Shown piece after piece: positions 7,310 through 13,932 of a DNA stretch of 22,922 nt (position 1 is its first letter; the number at the start of each line of letters is the position of its first letter). Both the position numbers and the translations under genes were made by a program. The stretch is from Elusimicrobia bacterium UBA6262. Its GTDB lineage: Bacteria; CAYTYR01; UBA6262. Below the pieces are notes generated by a model, which had not been told where the DNA came from, ran no database searches, and was given only the letters and a program-made list of their open reading frames with translations. The stretch lies in the NCBI GenBank assembly GCA_002441095.1, contig DJVG01000015.1:3281-26202 (forward strand). Reading direction: 5' to 3'.

Positions 7310-8415
7310 TATTTATCCCTCTTGCCTGGGTTATTATTTTCGTCAATACCGGTGTAAATACCCCTGACACTCAACATAAGCTCATCCGGGTTAGTGGCAT
7401 TATCCAGGGCATCTTCCAGGGAAATCTTCCCTTCCTTGTATAAATTCAACAAAGACAGGTCAAATGATTGCATACCATAAAACGATCCCTGTTGCATAGC
7501 GGTATAAATACCTGCATCCTTGCCTTCGGCGATCAATTTCCGGACGAACGGGGTAACCGTCAGGATCTCGATAGCCGGGATCCGGCCTTCCTGATCGACC
7601 CGCGGAATTAACCGCTGAGCGATAATACCCCGTAGGATCTGGCTGAGCGTCATTCTGATCTGGTTTTGCTGGTGCGGAGAATACATATCGACAATACGGT
7701 TGACCGTGTGCACAGCATCGATAGTGTGTACTGTGGAAATTACCAGGTGCCCGGTCTCTCCCCCCATAATAGCGGCATTGACTGTTTCAAAATCTCGCAT
7801 TTCACCGATCACGATGACATCCGGGTCCTGGCGCAAGACATGTTTCAGCGCTTGCCCGAAAGACTTGGTATCACTGCCTACTTCACGCTGGCTGATCGTG
7901 CTCATTTTATCATTATGATAAAATTCCACCGGATCCTCAATAGTAATAATATTGGAACGGCGGGTGGAATTAATAAAATCGATCATGGTGTTCAAGGTGG
8001 TGGTTTTGCCGGCACCGGTAATCCCGGCAATTAAAATAAGTCCGCGGTTATGGCTGGTTATCTTACGCATTGTTTCACTGGGCAGGTTAAGCTCTTCGAA
8101 GGTTTTAGGTGAGGGAGGAATAACCCGCAAACTTAGTGCGATCCCGCCTTTTTGCCGGTAGATATTGACCCGAAAACGGGACACTCCCTCTACTTCGTAG
8201 CCAAGATCAAGCTCATCATCTTTCTCGAATTTTTTTTGTTGTTTTTCATTCATCAGGCTATAAGCCAACTGTTCCACATGCTCACTGGTCAAAGGACTGG
8301 ATTCAGCGGCCATCAACTTGCCATTAAACCGGAGCATGGGAGGGCCGCCAGCTTTAAAATGAATATCTGAAATACTACGTTTGACCATCAGTTGCAGGAG
8401 ATCATCAACATTCAT
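7309..8415 (-). CDS. pilT: PilT-type twitching motility ATPase
   Basis: Hexameric GSPII-family ATPase that depolymerises type IV pili at the inner-membrane base. 368 residues, close to the usual 345-370. Visible motifs: Walker A GITGAGKT (131-138), Asp box around ITIEDPVEF (157-165), Walker B DPDVIVIGEMRD (197-208), His box GHLVISTVH (222-230). The family's C-terminal AIRNLIRE-like stretch is changed to FVRKLIAEGK. ATG start with an AGGGG site, 11 bp after deoC. No pilin, PilB, PilC or PilM-Q gene is nearby, so the pilus genes must be elsewhere or this motor serves another machine. PilU is a less likely alternative. Confidence 0.92.
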   Translation of the reverse strand: MNVDDLLQLMVKRSISDIHFKAGGPPMLRFNGKLMAAESSPLTSEHVEQLAYSLMNEKQQKKFEKDDELDLGYEVEGVSRFRVNIYRQKGGIALSLRVIPPSPKTFEELNLPSETMRKITSHNRGLILIAGITGAGKTTTLNTMIDFINSTRRSNIITIEDPVEFYHNDKMSTISQREVGSDTKSFGQALKHVLRQDPDVIVIGEMRDFETVNAAIMGGETGHLVISTVHTIDAVHTVNRIVDMYSPHQQNQIRMTLSQILRGIIAQRLIPRVDQEGRIPAIEILTVTPFVRKLIAEGKDAGIYTAMQQGSFYGMQSFDLSLLNLYKEGKISLEDALDNATNPDELMLSVRGIYTGIDENNNPGKRDK

Positions 8416-8426
8416 CGTAAACCCCT

Positions 8427-9098
8427 TTACCTTTTTTTATCTCCAGAAACAAGATCAACGGCATGGCTAGTACCGATGCGGGTGGCGCCGGCTTCCATCA
8501 AGACATAAGCTTGCTCGGCAGTATTGATACCGCCGCTGGCCTTTACACCCATTTCTATGCCTACTACCTGGCGGATCAGCTTAATGTCATCAACAGTCGC
8601 CCCGCTGTTACTAAAACCCGTGGAAGTTTTAATAAAATTAACGCCCTGCAGGCAGGCGATCTCGCAAGCCTTAATTTTTTCTTCCCTACTGAGCAGGCAG
8701 GTCTCCAGGATCACCTTCAGCACATGCCCGCTGGTAACATTGCGCACCATTTTTATTTCTTCATCCACGATCTCAGGTTCATTTGATTTAAGAGCTCCGA
8801 TATTCAAGACCATATCAATTTCATCAGCGCCGCTAAGCAAAGCGTTACGGGCTTCAATGCTTTTGACCGTGGAAGTGCTGGCTCCTAGCGGGAAACCGAT
8901 CACGGCTGTGACCTTAATACCGCTCCCATGCAGTAGTTTGGCTGCGAGCGGCACATAGCTTGGGTTAACGCAAACAGCGGCAAAACGGTACTTTATTGCC
9001 TCCTGGCAGGCACGGTCAATATCAGTACTCGTTGCCTCAGGCTTCAAAACAGCGTAGTCAATAATTTGGGCTAGTTTCTGGTCAAAATCCATGGTCAA
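8427..9098 (-). CDS. deoC: deoxyribose-phosphate aldolase
   Basis: Class I aldolase cleaving 2-deoxyribose-5-phosphate to glyceraldehyde-3-phosphate and acetaldehyde. 223 residues, normal for the short bacterial form. Numbered from the upstream TTG, K157 in FIKTSTGFSNSGAT is the Schiff-base lysine; D95 in EIDMVLNIG and K186 in VKASGGI complete the catalytic set. Start choice is open between TTG at 9098 and ATG at 9092; an AAGGA site is about 13 nt before the TTG and 19 nt before the ATG, so the TTG is slightly favoured. It follows rpiB by 9 bp. Its product feeds TpiA, encoded upstream. Confidence 0.95.
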   Translation of the reverse strand: MTMDFDQKLAQIIDYAVLKPEATSTDIDRACQEAIKYRFAAVCVNPSYVPLAAKLLHGSGIKVTAVIGFPLGASTSTVKSIEARNALLSGADEIDMVLNIGALKSNEPEIVDEEIKMVRNVTSGHVLKVILETCLLSREEKIKACEIACLQGVNFIKTSTGFSNSGATVDDIKLIRQVVGIEMGVKASGGINTAEQAYVLMEAGATRIGTSHAVDLVSGDKKR

Positions 9099-9107
9099 TA
9101 CCAGTTT

Positions 9108-9557
9108 TTATTCCTTCATATATTTTTTCTCGATCTCACTTATCTTATTAATACGTTGTAAATGCCTGTCCCGGCCAAAGGGGGTTTCCAGCCAGGCTTT
9201 GACCATCTCTTCCATATCTGGCGCGCTGGTTAAGCCGCTTAAACAAAGCACATTAGCCTGGTTATGTTCGCTCGCTAACCTGGCTTGTTCTGCCTGACAG
9301 CAAAGAGCCGCCCGGATCCGGGGAACTTTATTGGCGGCAATACACATGCCAATACCTGTTTTACACAGCAAGACTCCCCTGGCGGCTTTGCCTTGCGATA
9401 CTTCCTCGGCTACCCGTAAAGCAATATCAGGATAATCAACACTGTCCAGATTATTAGTTCCCATATCTTTCACTTCATGACCGAGGCGAGTTAAAAAATA
9501 CTTAATTTTTTCTTTCAGCTCTACGCCGCCGTGATCGCTGCCAATAGCTATTATCAA
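9108..9557 (-). CDS. rpiB: ribose-5-phosphate isomerase B
   Basis: Interconverts ribose-5-phosphate and ribulose-5-phosphate in the non-oxidative pentose phosphate pathway. 149 residues, the family norm. Signatures: GSDHGG at residues 6-11, DYPD at 41-44, LLCKTGIGMCIAANK with the catalytic Cys65, and EHNQANVLCLS. The start is TTG at 9557 with AGGAG about 7 nt upstream. The resulting MIIAIGSDHGG is the canonical N-terminus. First of a TTG-started sugar-phosphate trio with deoC and tpiA. Confidence 0.96.
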   Translation of the reverse strand: MIIAIGSDHGGVELKEKIKYFLTRLGHEVKDMGTNNLDSVDYPDIALRVAEEVSQGKAARGVLLCKTGIGMCIAANKVPRIRAALCCQAEQARLASEHNQANVLCLSGLTSAPDMEEMVKAWLETPFGRDRHLQRINKISEIEKKYMKE

Positions 9558-9570
9558 GCTAGACTCCTAA

Positions 9571-9708
9571 AATGCTAAATGCCAAATTACACCGTTCCTA
9601 CGGAACTTATGCTAAATTTAGGTGAGAATCTCTACCATAATTTGGCATAAGTGGTTGTAGCGCGAAGTCCGCCGATCTTGTTGGCGGAATAGCATTTGTA
9701 ATTTAGAA
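9571..9708. repeat. intergenic heptamer inverted repeat (AATGCTA family)
   Basis: The 151-bp tpiA-rpiB gap holds three 7-bp units (AATGCTA, AATGCCA, AATTACA) at 9571-9591. Scattered related pieces follow at 9607-9620 and, inverted, at 9638-9649. An inverted array at about 9690-9708 sits against the tpiA stop. A CCGCC/GGCGG hairpin lies at 9669-9688. No gene or convincing terminator was seen in the gap. Confidence 0.6.
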
Positions 9709-10464
9709 TTAACCCTCAAAATTTACGATCTTGCTGAATGACTCTGCTTCTAAGCTGGCTCCGCCCACTAAAGCCCCGTCTATATCAGCTTGTCCCATAA
9801 GTTCCTTGCTGTTCTCCGGTTTGACACTGCCGCCGTACAAGATCCTGATCTCTTCGGCTATAGCCGGAGCATATATCTCGGCTAATTTTTGGCGGATAAA
9901 CTTGTGCGCTTCCTCTGCTTGTTGCGGAGTAGCTGTTTTGCCGGTACCGATAGCCCATACTGGTTCATAAGCAACCACTAATTTTTTGGCCTCTTCAGCA
10001 CTTAAGCCGCTGGCCCCATCGCGGATCTGGCGTTCCAACACCTGGAAGGTTTTATTGCTTTCCCTTTCAGCCAGTGTTTCCCCGATGCAAACAATGGGTA
10101 ATAGTCCCGCTTGGAAAGCTTTTTTCATTTTTTTATTAACCGTGGCATCAGTCTCACCAAAGTACTGCCGGCGTTCAGAATGCCCGATGATCACATAGGT
10201 ACAGCCGGTATCTTTCAGCATACCCGGGGCGATCTCCCCGGTAAATGCACCCTTGTCTTCCCAATACATATTTTGGGCGCCTAATTTCAGGCTGGAGCCC
10301 TTTATGGATTCTGCCGCAATGGCTAAGCTGGTAAAGGGCGGGCAGACTACCACTTCCCGGTCACTCAGCTTCCCTAACCGCTGGGATAAACCTTCTACCA
10401 GGGACTTAGCCTCCTGTGTATTTTTATACATTTTCCAGTTACCTGCCAGGATGAATTTACGCAA
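9709..10464 (-). CDS. tpiA: triosephosphate isomerase
   Basis: Interconverts dihydroxyacetone phosphate and glyceraldehyde-3-phosphate. 251 residues, the usual length. Catalytic residues are in place: N9 and K11 in AGNWKMYKN, H95 in IIGHSERR, E167 in VVAYEPVWAIGTG (followed by loop 6) and the phosphate-binding LYGGSVKPEN. The start is TTG at 10464, with GAGGT 7 nt upstream. A promoter at 10514-10542 fits as the head of the long run that continues through rpiB, deoC, pilT and the gcv genes. No gapdh, pgk or pgm gene accompanies it. Confidence 0.97.
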   Translation of the reverse strand: MRKFILAGNWKMYKNTQEAKSLVEGLSQRLGKLSDREVVVCPPFTSLAIAAESIKGSSLKLGAQNMYWEDKGAFTGEIAPGMLKDTGCTYVIIGHSERRQYFGETDATVNKKMKKAFQAGLLPIVCIGETLAERESNKTFQVLERQIRDGASGLSAEEAKKLVVAYEPVWAIGTGKTATPQQAEEAHKFIRQKLAEIYAPAIAEEIRILYGGSVKPENSKELMGQADIDGALVGGASLEAESFSKIVNFEG

Positions 10465-10513
10465 CGAAAATACCTCACTTTCAGAATTAGATTCTGTAAT
10501 AGATTATTGGTTT

Positions 10514-10542
10514 ATGATAGCATATCATTTTTTTAATTTCAA
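10514..10542 (-). promoter_or_regulatory. sigma70-type promoter for tpiA
   Basis: On the minus strand: TTGAAA (10537-10542), 17-bp spacer, TATCAT (10514-10519). Each hexamer matches 5 of 6 consensus bases and the spacer is optimal. It lies about 50 bp before the tpiA TTG. The -10 region overlaps the perfect palindrome ATGATA-GCA-TATCAT, which could be an operator or chance. Confidence 0.65.
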
Positions 10543-10580
10543 GAGAAAAAAAGAGGATTGTAGGGAAGTTGGGGGACTGG

Positions 10581-11111
10581 CTAAAACTGCATTAATTTGG
10601 GCGGTAATTTTAAGGCTAGGTTGGAGGCTAAAACTATCTTGACCAGATCTCCAGGCAGAAAAACAACCATCCCGGACCAGCAGGCCTGGGACAGGGAAAG
10701 ACGCGCGACAAAAATCAGCTGGGCCAGGCCGCAGAGATAAATCGCTATAGTCCCTAAGGCCATAGCCAGGACCAACCGCCAAAAGCTGCTTTTTCCTTTA
10801 GTCATAATACCAATAATAAAGCTGGCAGCCAGGAACCCCCATAAATAGCCGCCGGTTGGCCCGAACAGTATTCCTAAGCCGGCTGTCCCCCCGGCAAACA
10901 CAGGTAAATTAAGGCAGCCCAGCAGGATATAAATCAACTGGCTCAGCGGCCCAAGCAAGGGACCGAGCACTATGCCGGATAAATAGGTAAAAAAAGTTTG
11001 CAAGGTAACAGGCACAGGATTGAAGGGCAAAGGGATGTATATAAAGCTGCCGACAGCGGTCAGACTGGCAAAAAGACTGACTTTAACCATTTCATGGGCG
11101 GTTAGGCGCAT
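10581..11111 (-). CDS. bioY: biotin transporter BioY
   Basis: Substrate-binding S component of an ECF-type biotin transporter in the inner membrane. 176 residues, close to the usual 180-200, with about six hydrophobic segments. Family signatures: FNPVPVTLQTFF near residues 30-41, and FGPTGGYLWGF near 84-94, which lies in the biotin pocket region. ATG start at 11111 with a weak ribosome site. No EcfA/EcfT genes are adjacent, so it probably uses shared energising components or works alone. A BirA-like operator and promoter lie directly upstream, which supports the biotin assignment independently. Confidence 0.94.
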   Translation of the reverse strand: MRLTAHEMVKVSLFASLTAVGSFIYIPLPFNPVPVTLQTFFTYLSGIVLGPLLGPLSQLIYILLGCLNLPVFAGGTAGLGILFGPTGGYLWGFLAASFIIGIMTKGKSSFWRLVLAMALGTIAIYLCGLAQLIFVARLSLSQACWSGMVVFLPGDLVKIVLASNLALKLPPKLMQF

Positions 11112-11124
11112 CGGGACACCACTT

Positions 11125-11157
11125 ATTGTTAACGTATTTTAATTATTAGTTAACTGA
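11125..11157. promoter_or_regulatory. BirA-type biotin operator
   Basis: Plus strand ATTGTTAAC (11125-11133), 15-bp spacer, GTTAACTGA (11149-11157). The two perfect GTTAAC cores separated by 15 bp match the known layout of bifunctional BirA operators. One outer flank is less conserved. It overlaps the predicted bioY -10 box, so biotinyl-AMP-bound BirA would block transcription. Confidence 0.75.
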
Positions 11158-11165
11158 ACCGGCAA
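11136..11165 (-). promoter_or_regulatory. probable bioY promoter
   Basis: Minus strand TTGCCG (11160-11165, 4 of 6), 18-bp spacer, TAAAAT (11136-11141, 5 of 6). It overlaps the BirA-type operator and lies about 25 bp before the bioY start. Confidence 0.5.
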
Positions 11166-11181
11166 AAAAAATAAAGCCGTC

Positions 11182-11220
11182 CAAAAACGAGCCCCCATTA
11201 GTTAAACCGAATGGGAGCTC
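11182..11220 (-). terminator. rho-independent terminator of the 43-residue peptide gene
   Basis: An 11-bp stem with one mismatch (arms 11189-11199 and 11210-11220) around a 10-nt loop. On the minus strand it is followed by GTTTTTGG. It lies about 28 bp after the small gene's stop. Confidence 0.75.
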
Positions 11221-11248
11221 AAAAACTGTTTGCTAAAAAACTGTTTAG

Positions 11249-11380
11249 CTATCTTTTTTTCTTTTTTTTCTTCTCACCACCGCGAGCCATTTTCGCTCTG
11301 GAGATATCACCCTGCTTGTCAATGAAATAAAGATACCCAGCCTGTTTCTTAACGCCGCACTTCATCACTTTCTCTGCCAT
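11249..11380 (-). CDS. small basic peptide, 43 residues, unknown function
   Basis: ATG to TAG, 43 residues: begins MAEKVMKCGVKKQAGYLYFI, continues DKQGDISRAKMARGG and ends in a run of Lys/Arg. The centre (GYLYFIDKQGD-SR) looks like a compact beta hairpin and the tail is strongly basic, suggesting nucleic-acid or ribosome binding; this is inference. It has its own near-consensus promoter, a purine-rich GAGGGGGG site about 10 nt upstream and a terminator, so it is a real monocistronic gene. Single cysteine, no signal peptide or membrane segment. I recall similar short GYLYFIDKQGD proteins in uncultivated bacteria but cannot name a family. Confidence 0.8.
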   Translation of the reverse strand: MAEKVMKCGVKKQAGYLYFIDKQGDISRAKMARGGEKKKKKKR

Positions 11381-11431
11381 TATTGTTCACCCCCCCTCAT
11401 CTTATGATCATGAAAAAAATGTTCTAAGTGT

Positions 11432-11460
11432 CTTATACACTATATATTTAGACTTGTCAA
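11432..11460 (-). promoter_or_regulatory. strong sigma70-type promoter of the 43-residue peptide gene
   Basis: Minus strand TTGACA (11455-11460, perfect), 17-bp spacer, TATAAG (11432-11437, 5 of 6). About 52 bp before the ATG. The best promoter match in the window. Confidence 0.8.
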
Positions 11461-11523
11461 GATAAATCTTACTTTTTTACGACGAGCTCTCTGACGATGA
11501 AAACCCTTCGATTTCAGGCTTCG

Positions 11524-11615
11524 GCTGAGCTCAGTCGAATGCCCTCAGGGTAAGTACTGAGCGTAGTCGAATGTAAAGTACTGAGCAGAGTAGTGAGCAT
11601 AGTCGAACTACGCAG
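11524..11615. repeat. TGAGC(G)TAGTCGAA-type interspersed repeats
   Basis: The gap of about 160 bp between the HD-GYP stop and the small-gene promoter holds several degenerate copies of CTGAGCGTAGTCGAATG (near 11525-11540, 11556-11572 and 11581-11607). The last copy is nearly against the HD-GYP stop. Repeats of this type occur between genes in many bacteria. Confidence 0.65.
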
Positions 11616-11623
11616 TCGAAGTA

Positions 11624-12841
11624 TTACACGGTCAAGGCCGTAAAGACCTCTTTTGCCTGATTGATGATTTCTCCGTCGAATTGGCTGTCTTTTTGCTGCT
11701 CCAGTTCTGCCAGCGCTTCGTGAATGCTTTTCATTCTTTGATAAGGCCGCGGACTGGTCATAGCATCAAAAGCATCAGCCACGGTTATGATCCTGGATAA
11801 ATACGGTATCTGTTGACTTTCCAGATGATCTGGATAGCCGCGGCCGTTAAAATGTTCATGGTGATGGCGTACCGTAGGAACCAGATTTTTGAAAACATCT
11901 ATATATTTTATTATATCTGCTGTTGTTTCGGGATGCCTTTTTACCAAGGCAAACTCTTCTTCGCTCAAGGGGCCTGGCTTATTCAGTATAGATTGAGGTA
12001 TGGCTACTTTACCGGCATCATGCAATAAGCTGGCCCACTTTATCCGGCTGATCTCATCATGATCAAGATGCAGGGCTTCAGCCAATAACATCGCGTACTG
12101 AGATACGCGCTGCGAATGGCCGCTGGTATAAAGATGCTTGGCGTCAATAACCCTGGCAAATACCCGTAAGGTAATACCAATAACATCGCTTTTGTCCGGG
12201 CATTGCAAACGAGGCAAGCTCTGCTGTAATTCCACAACCGCCTCTTCCAGGCATTCATCCCGGCTAATTTCACGGCAATACTCATTATGGGCTAATACTT
12301 CACTAAACGCCTCATATACTGAAGAGCAGAATTCCTTGTTCTTTTGTTCTCCCAACTGTTTCATGCTTTGTTCATAATCAAGCCGGGGATTATCCTGCAG
12401 ACAAAAATCGTAACTATCGGCAATTCTTAAGCATTGGGCCCCGATATTTATATCCTCATTCCGCTTCTCATGCGGATACCCTGCTCCGTCCCAACGCTCA
12501 TGATGGTCCATGATAATCTCGGCAGCCTGTTCCAGGCCGGGAATTTCCTGCACAATTCTAGCCCCTTTAACCGGATGGGCAAAAATCACCGGATGGGCTC
12601 TCTGCTGGTCCAGAGATAACTGTGGCCTAATACCATTGTCCAGACTAACAGTCCCTACATCATGCAGTAAGCTGGCATAAAATACCTGGTTAATATCTTC
12701 CGGGGTTATTTTCCTGGCGACTTCTGTAGCTAGCACCGCTACCCGCCAGGCATGAAAGATACGCTGATGATTTTCTAAAGCAATAATTTGCGAAAGCGCA
12801 TTGATAATCTGACTGAAAGAGCTTTCCAAATTAAATTCCAT
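11624..12841 (-). CDS. tandem HD-GYP domain protein (probable cyclic-di-GMP phosphodiesterase)
   Basis: 405 residues with two HD-GYP domains. Domain 1 (about 25-150): H60-D61, HP at 89-90, HHERWDGAGYP at 113-123 and D142. Domain 2 (about 225-375): HSQRVSQYA at 242-250, H274-D275, HP at 303-304, HHEHFNGRGYP at 327-337 and D355. Both keep the metal-binding histidines/aspartates and the GYP triad, so both may be active. Known HD-GYP enzymes hydrolyse cyclic di-GMP to pGpG or GMP. No receiver, GAF or membrane segment, so it is a stand-alone cytoplasmic enzyme. ATG start with AAGGGGG about 6 nt upstream. It could oppose the GGDEF protein at 16738-18171. Confidence 0.92.
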   Translation of the reverse strand: MEFNLESSFSQIINALSQIIALENHQRIFHAWRVAVLATEVARKITPEDINQVFYASLLHDVGTVSLDNGIRPQLSLDQQRAHPVIFAHPVKGARIVQEIPGLEQAAEIIMDHHERWDGAGYPHEKRNEDINIGAQCLRIADSYDFCLQDNPRLDYEQSMKQLGEQKNKEFCSSVYEAFSEVLAHNEYCREISRDECLEEAVVELQQSLPRLQCPDKSDVIGITLRVFARVIDAKHLYTSGHSQRVSQYAMLLAEALHLDHDEISRIKWASLLHDAGKVAIPQSILNKPGPLSEEEFALVKRHPETTADIIKYIDVFKNLVPTVRHHHEHFNGRGYPDHLESQQIPYLSRIITVADAFDAMTSPRPYQRMKSIHEALAELEQQKDSQFDGEIINQAKEVFTALTV

Positions 12842-12869
12842 AAGACCCCCTTATTTATTCTTTATAAAT

Positions 12870-12899
12870 AAAAAAACCCGGGATATGATTAATCCCAGG
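12870..12899 (-). terminator. rho-independent terminator ahead of the HD-GYP gene
   Basis: Minus strand: an 8-bp stem with one G-T pair (arms 12892-12899 and 12877-12884), a 7-nt loop, then TTTTTTT. It would end transcripts coming from tRNA-Glu, or act as an attenuator in the HD-GYP leader, since a TATAAT box lies upstream near 12913-12918. Confidence 0.7.
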
Positions 12900-13286
12900 T
12901 TAGCGGTGTTTATTATATTATTATCACTATTCAAATCCGGCTGATGATACCGGCGTTTTTTTATGCACAGCCTGTCTATCTTAAACATAACTGCACCTCA
13001 AAAGCTTTACTTTCGAGTTCACTTTTCGTTCCTTTGCCTTTGCTCTTGCTTTTTCGATCAACTATCTCCGCCAAAGGCGGATCAGCCTCTGGCTGAAACT
13101 ATAAACCATCAAAGGTTTTTATTGGTGGCGCCAACGGGACTTCCGCCAACAAGCTCTGGCGGATTCCGTTCGTACAGCTCTCTTCACTTCTCGTCCCGTA
13201 ACGCTTGTTTCTGCTTTTTCGATCAACCATCTCCGCCAAAGGCGGATCAGCCTCAGGCTGAAACCATGAACTATCAACGGTTTTAT
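12900..13286. other. gene-free spacer of about 390 bp with repeats
   Basis: Between the terminator and tRNA-Glu. It holds a CCGG-type weak hairpin followed by T7 near 12938-12962 on the plus strand, and two copies of a ~94-bp repeat. The repeats contain CCGCC-AAA-GGCGG and CAGCC-TCT-GGCTG mini-hairpins. No supported coding region; the plus-strand open frame across it reads through tRNA-Glu and is spurious. Confidence 0.6.
13047..13140. repeat. direct repeat copy 1, including a tRNA-Glu 3'-end fragment
   Basis: About 94 bp, nearly identical to 13212-13304 (offset about 164 bp). Its right end is an 18-bp copy of the CCA-plus-acceptor end of tRNA-Glu, after which the sequence departs from the tRNA into a CCGCC/GGCGG hairpin. 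A more diverged match extends leftward to about 13013. Confidence 0.85.
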
Positions 13287-13304
13287 TGGTGGCGCCAACG
13301 GGAC
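13212..13304. repeat. direct repeat copy 2, overlapping the real tRNA-Glu 3' end
   Basis: Partner of 13047-13140. The last 18 bp are the 3' end of the functional tRNA-Glu gene and the rest is its downstream flank. Confidence 0.85.
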
Positions 13305-13363
13305 TCGAACCCGTAAGCTCTGCCTTGAGAGGGCAGCGTCCTAACCAATTAGACGATGGCGCC
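13287..13363 (-). tRNA. tRNA-Glu(CTC)
   Basis: 74-nt cloverleaf (13290-13363) plus an encoded CCA (13287-13289). Acceptor stem GGCGCCA/TGGCGCC, D arm GTC/GAC, anticodon stem CTGCC/GGCAG around CTCTCAA giving anticodon CTC, five-base variable loop, T arm ACGGG-TTCGAGT-CCCGT. It starts 11 bp after the stop of the small membrane-protein gene, so it is probably in the same transcript. Confidence 0.97.
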
Positions 13364-13374
13364 GCATTCGTAAG

Positions 13375-13722
13375 CTATTTACTTGGCGAAACGAGAAAGA
13401 TACTTAACAAAGTACTGATCACACTAAGAATGAGCGCGCCAATAATCGCCCAAAAGAAGCCATCAATAATAAAACCGGGAATGGCCCAGGCTACAAAACT
13501 TAAGAGCATTCCATTAATAATGAAAGTCAATAATCCCAAGGTCAGGATATTTATAGGCAGTGTTAATAAGATAATAACCGGTTTAATAAACGCATTAACC
13601 AAACCTAATAATAATGCCCCCATTAGGGCAGCCCAAGGGCTGGAAATATAAATCCCGGCAACCAGATAATCAGTCAAAATCAAAGCTATGGTGTTGATTC
13701 CCCAACGTAATAAGAAATGCAT
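13375..13722 (-). CDS. YvlD/phage-holin-superfamily-IV small membrane protein
   Basis: 115 residues from ATG at 13722, chosen over an in-frame GTG four codons upstream because GAGGTG lies 5 nt before the ATG. Four hydrophobic segments separated by short loops: after MHFLLRWGINTIALIL, then AALMGALLLGLVNAFIKPVI, LPINILTLGLLTFIINGMLL and FFWAIIGALILSVISTLLSI. The NAFIKP-(8-10)-LP-N--TLGL core is the signature of this family, which includes YvlD. Despite the 'holin' name there is no phage gene nearby and a lytic role is unlikely; function is unknown. Lies between tRNA-Gln and tRNA-Glu. Confidence 0.88.
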   Translation of the reverse strand: MHFLLRWGINTIALILTDYLVAGIYISSPWAALMGALLLGLVNAFIKPVIILLTLPINILTLGLLTFIINGMLLSFVAWAIPGFIIDGFFWAIIGALILSVISTLLSIFLVSPSK

Positions 13723-13743
13723 CGTGCACCTCACAAATTCCTA

Positions 13744-13854
13744 TTCTTCGACTCGTCGCTTACGCTTACTCGCTCAGGATAGTTCGACGCTTATAATAAA
13801 CGCTAGTAGTGAGCAAGGCAGATGACCTAAACGGTCATCTGACGCGTCGAACTA
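13744..13854. repeat. nested inverted repeat next to tRNA-Gln
   Basis: Outer arms TAGTTCGACGC (about 13780-13790) and GCGTCGAACTA (about 13843-13853), with an inner hairpin GATGACC-taaac-GGTCATC (about 13821-13839). CGACT/CGCTCA motifs at the left resemble the repeats at 11524-11615. The right arm abuts the 3' end of tRNA-Gln and may be part of its processing or termination signal. Confidence 0.55.
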
Positions 13855-13927
13855 CTGCCCGGCCTGGACTCGAACCAGGAGACTTCTGCTCCAGAGGCAG
13901 ACGTGTTACCAATTACACCACCGGGCA
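13855..13927 (-). tRNA. tRNA-Gln(CTG)
   Basis: 73-nt cloverleaf: acceptor TGCCCGG/CCGGGCA, D arm GTG/CAC, anticodon stem TCTGC/GCAGA around CTCTGGA giving anticodon CTG, T arm CCTGG-TTCGAGT-CCAGG, discriminator G. CCA is not encoded, unlike in the tRNA-Glu. It lies between the DUF1844 gene and the small membrane-protein gene. Confidence 0.96.
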
Positions 13928-13932
13928 ATATT

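Noticed and set aside
10514..10535. Plus-strand terminator (ATGATA-GCA-TATCAT followed by T7)
   Set aside because: The stem is 6 bp of almost only A-T pairs and no plus-strand gene precedes it; the same bases fit better as the tpiA -10 region.
10525..10782. Minus-strand 85-codon frame overlapping the end of bioY
   Set aside because: Out of frame with bioY, which has a clear family match; the translation has no recognisable features.
12963..13316. Plus-strand open frame of 117 codons across the repeat region and tRNA-Glu
   Set aside because: It reads through the tRNA and both copies of the direct repeat, has internal repeated peptides and no family features; a known type of spurious call.
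13375..13722. Prophage remnant suggested by the 'phage holin' family name
   Set aside because: The YvlD-like family is common on bacterial chromosomes, and there is no phage, integrase or lysis gene nearby.
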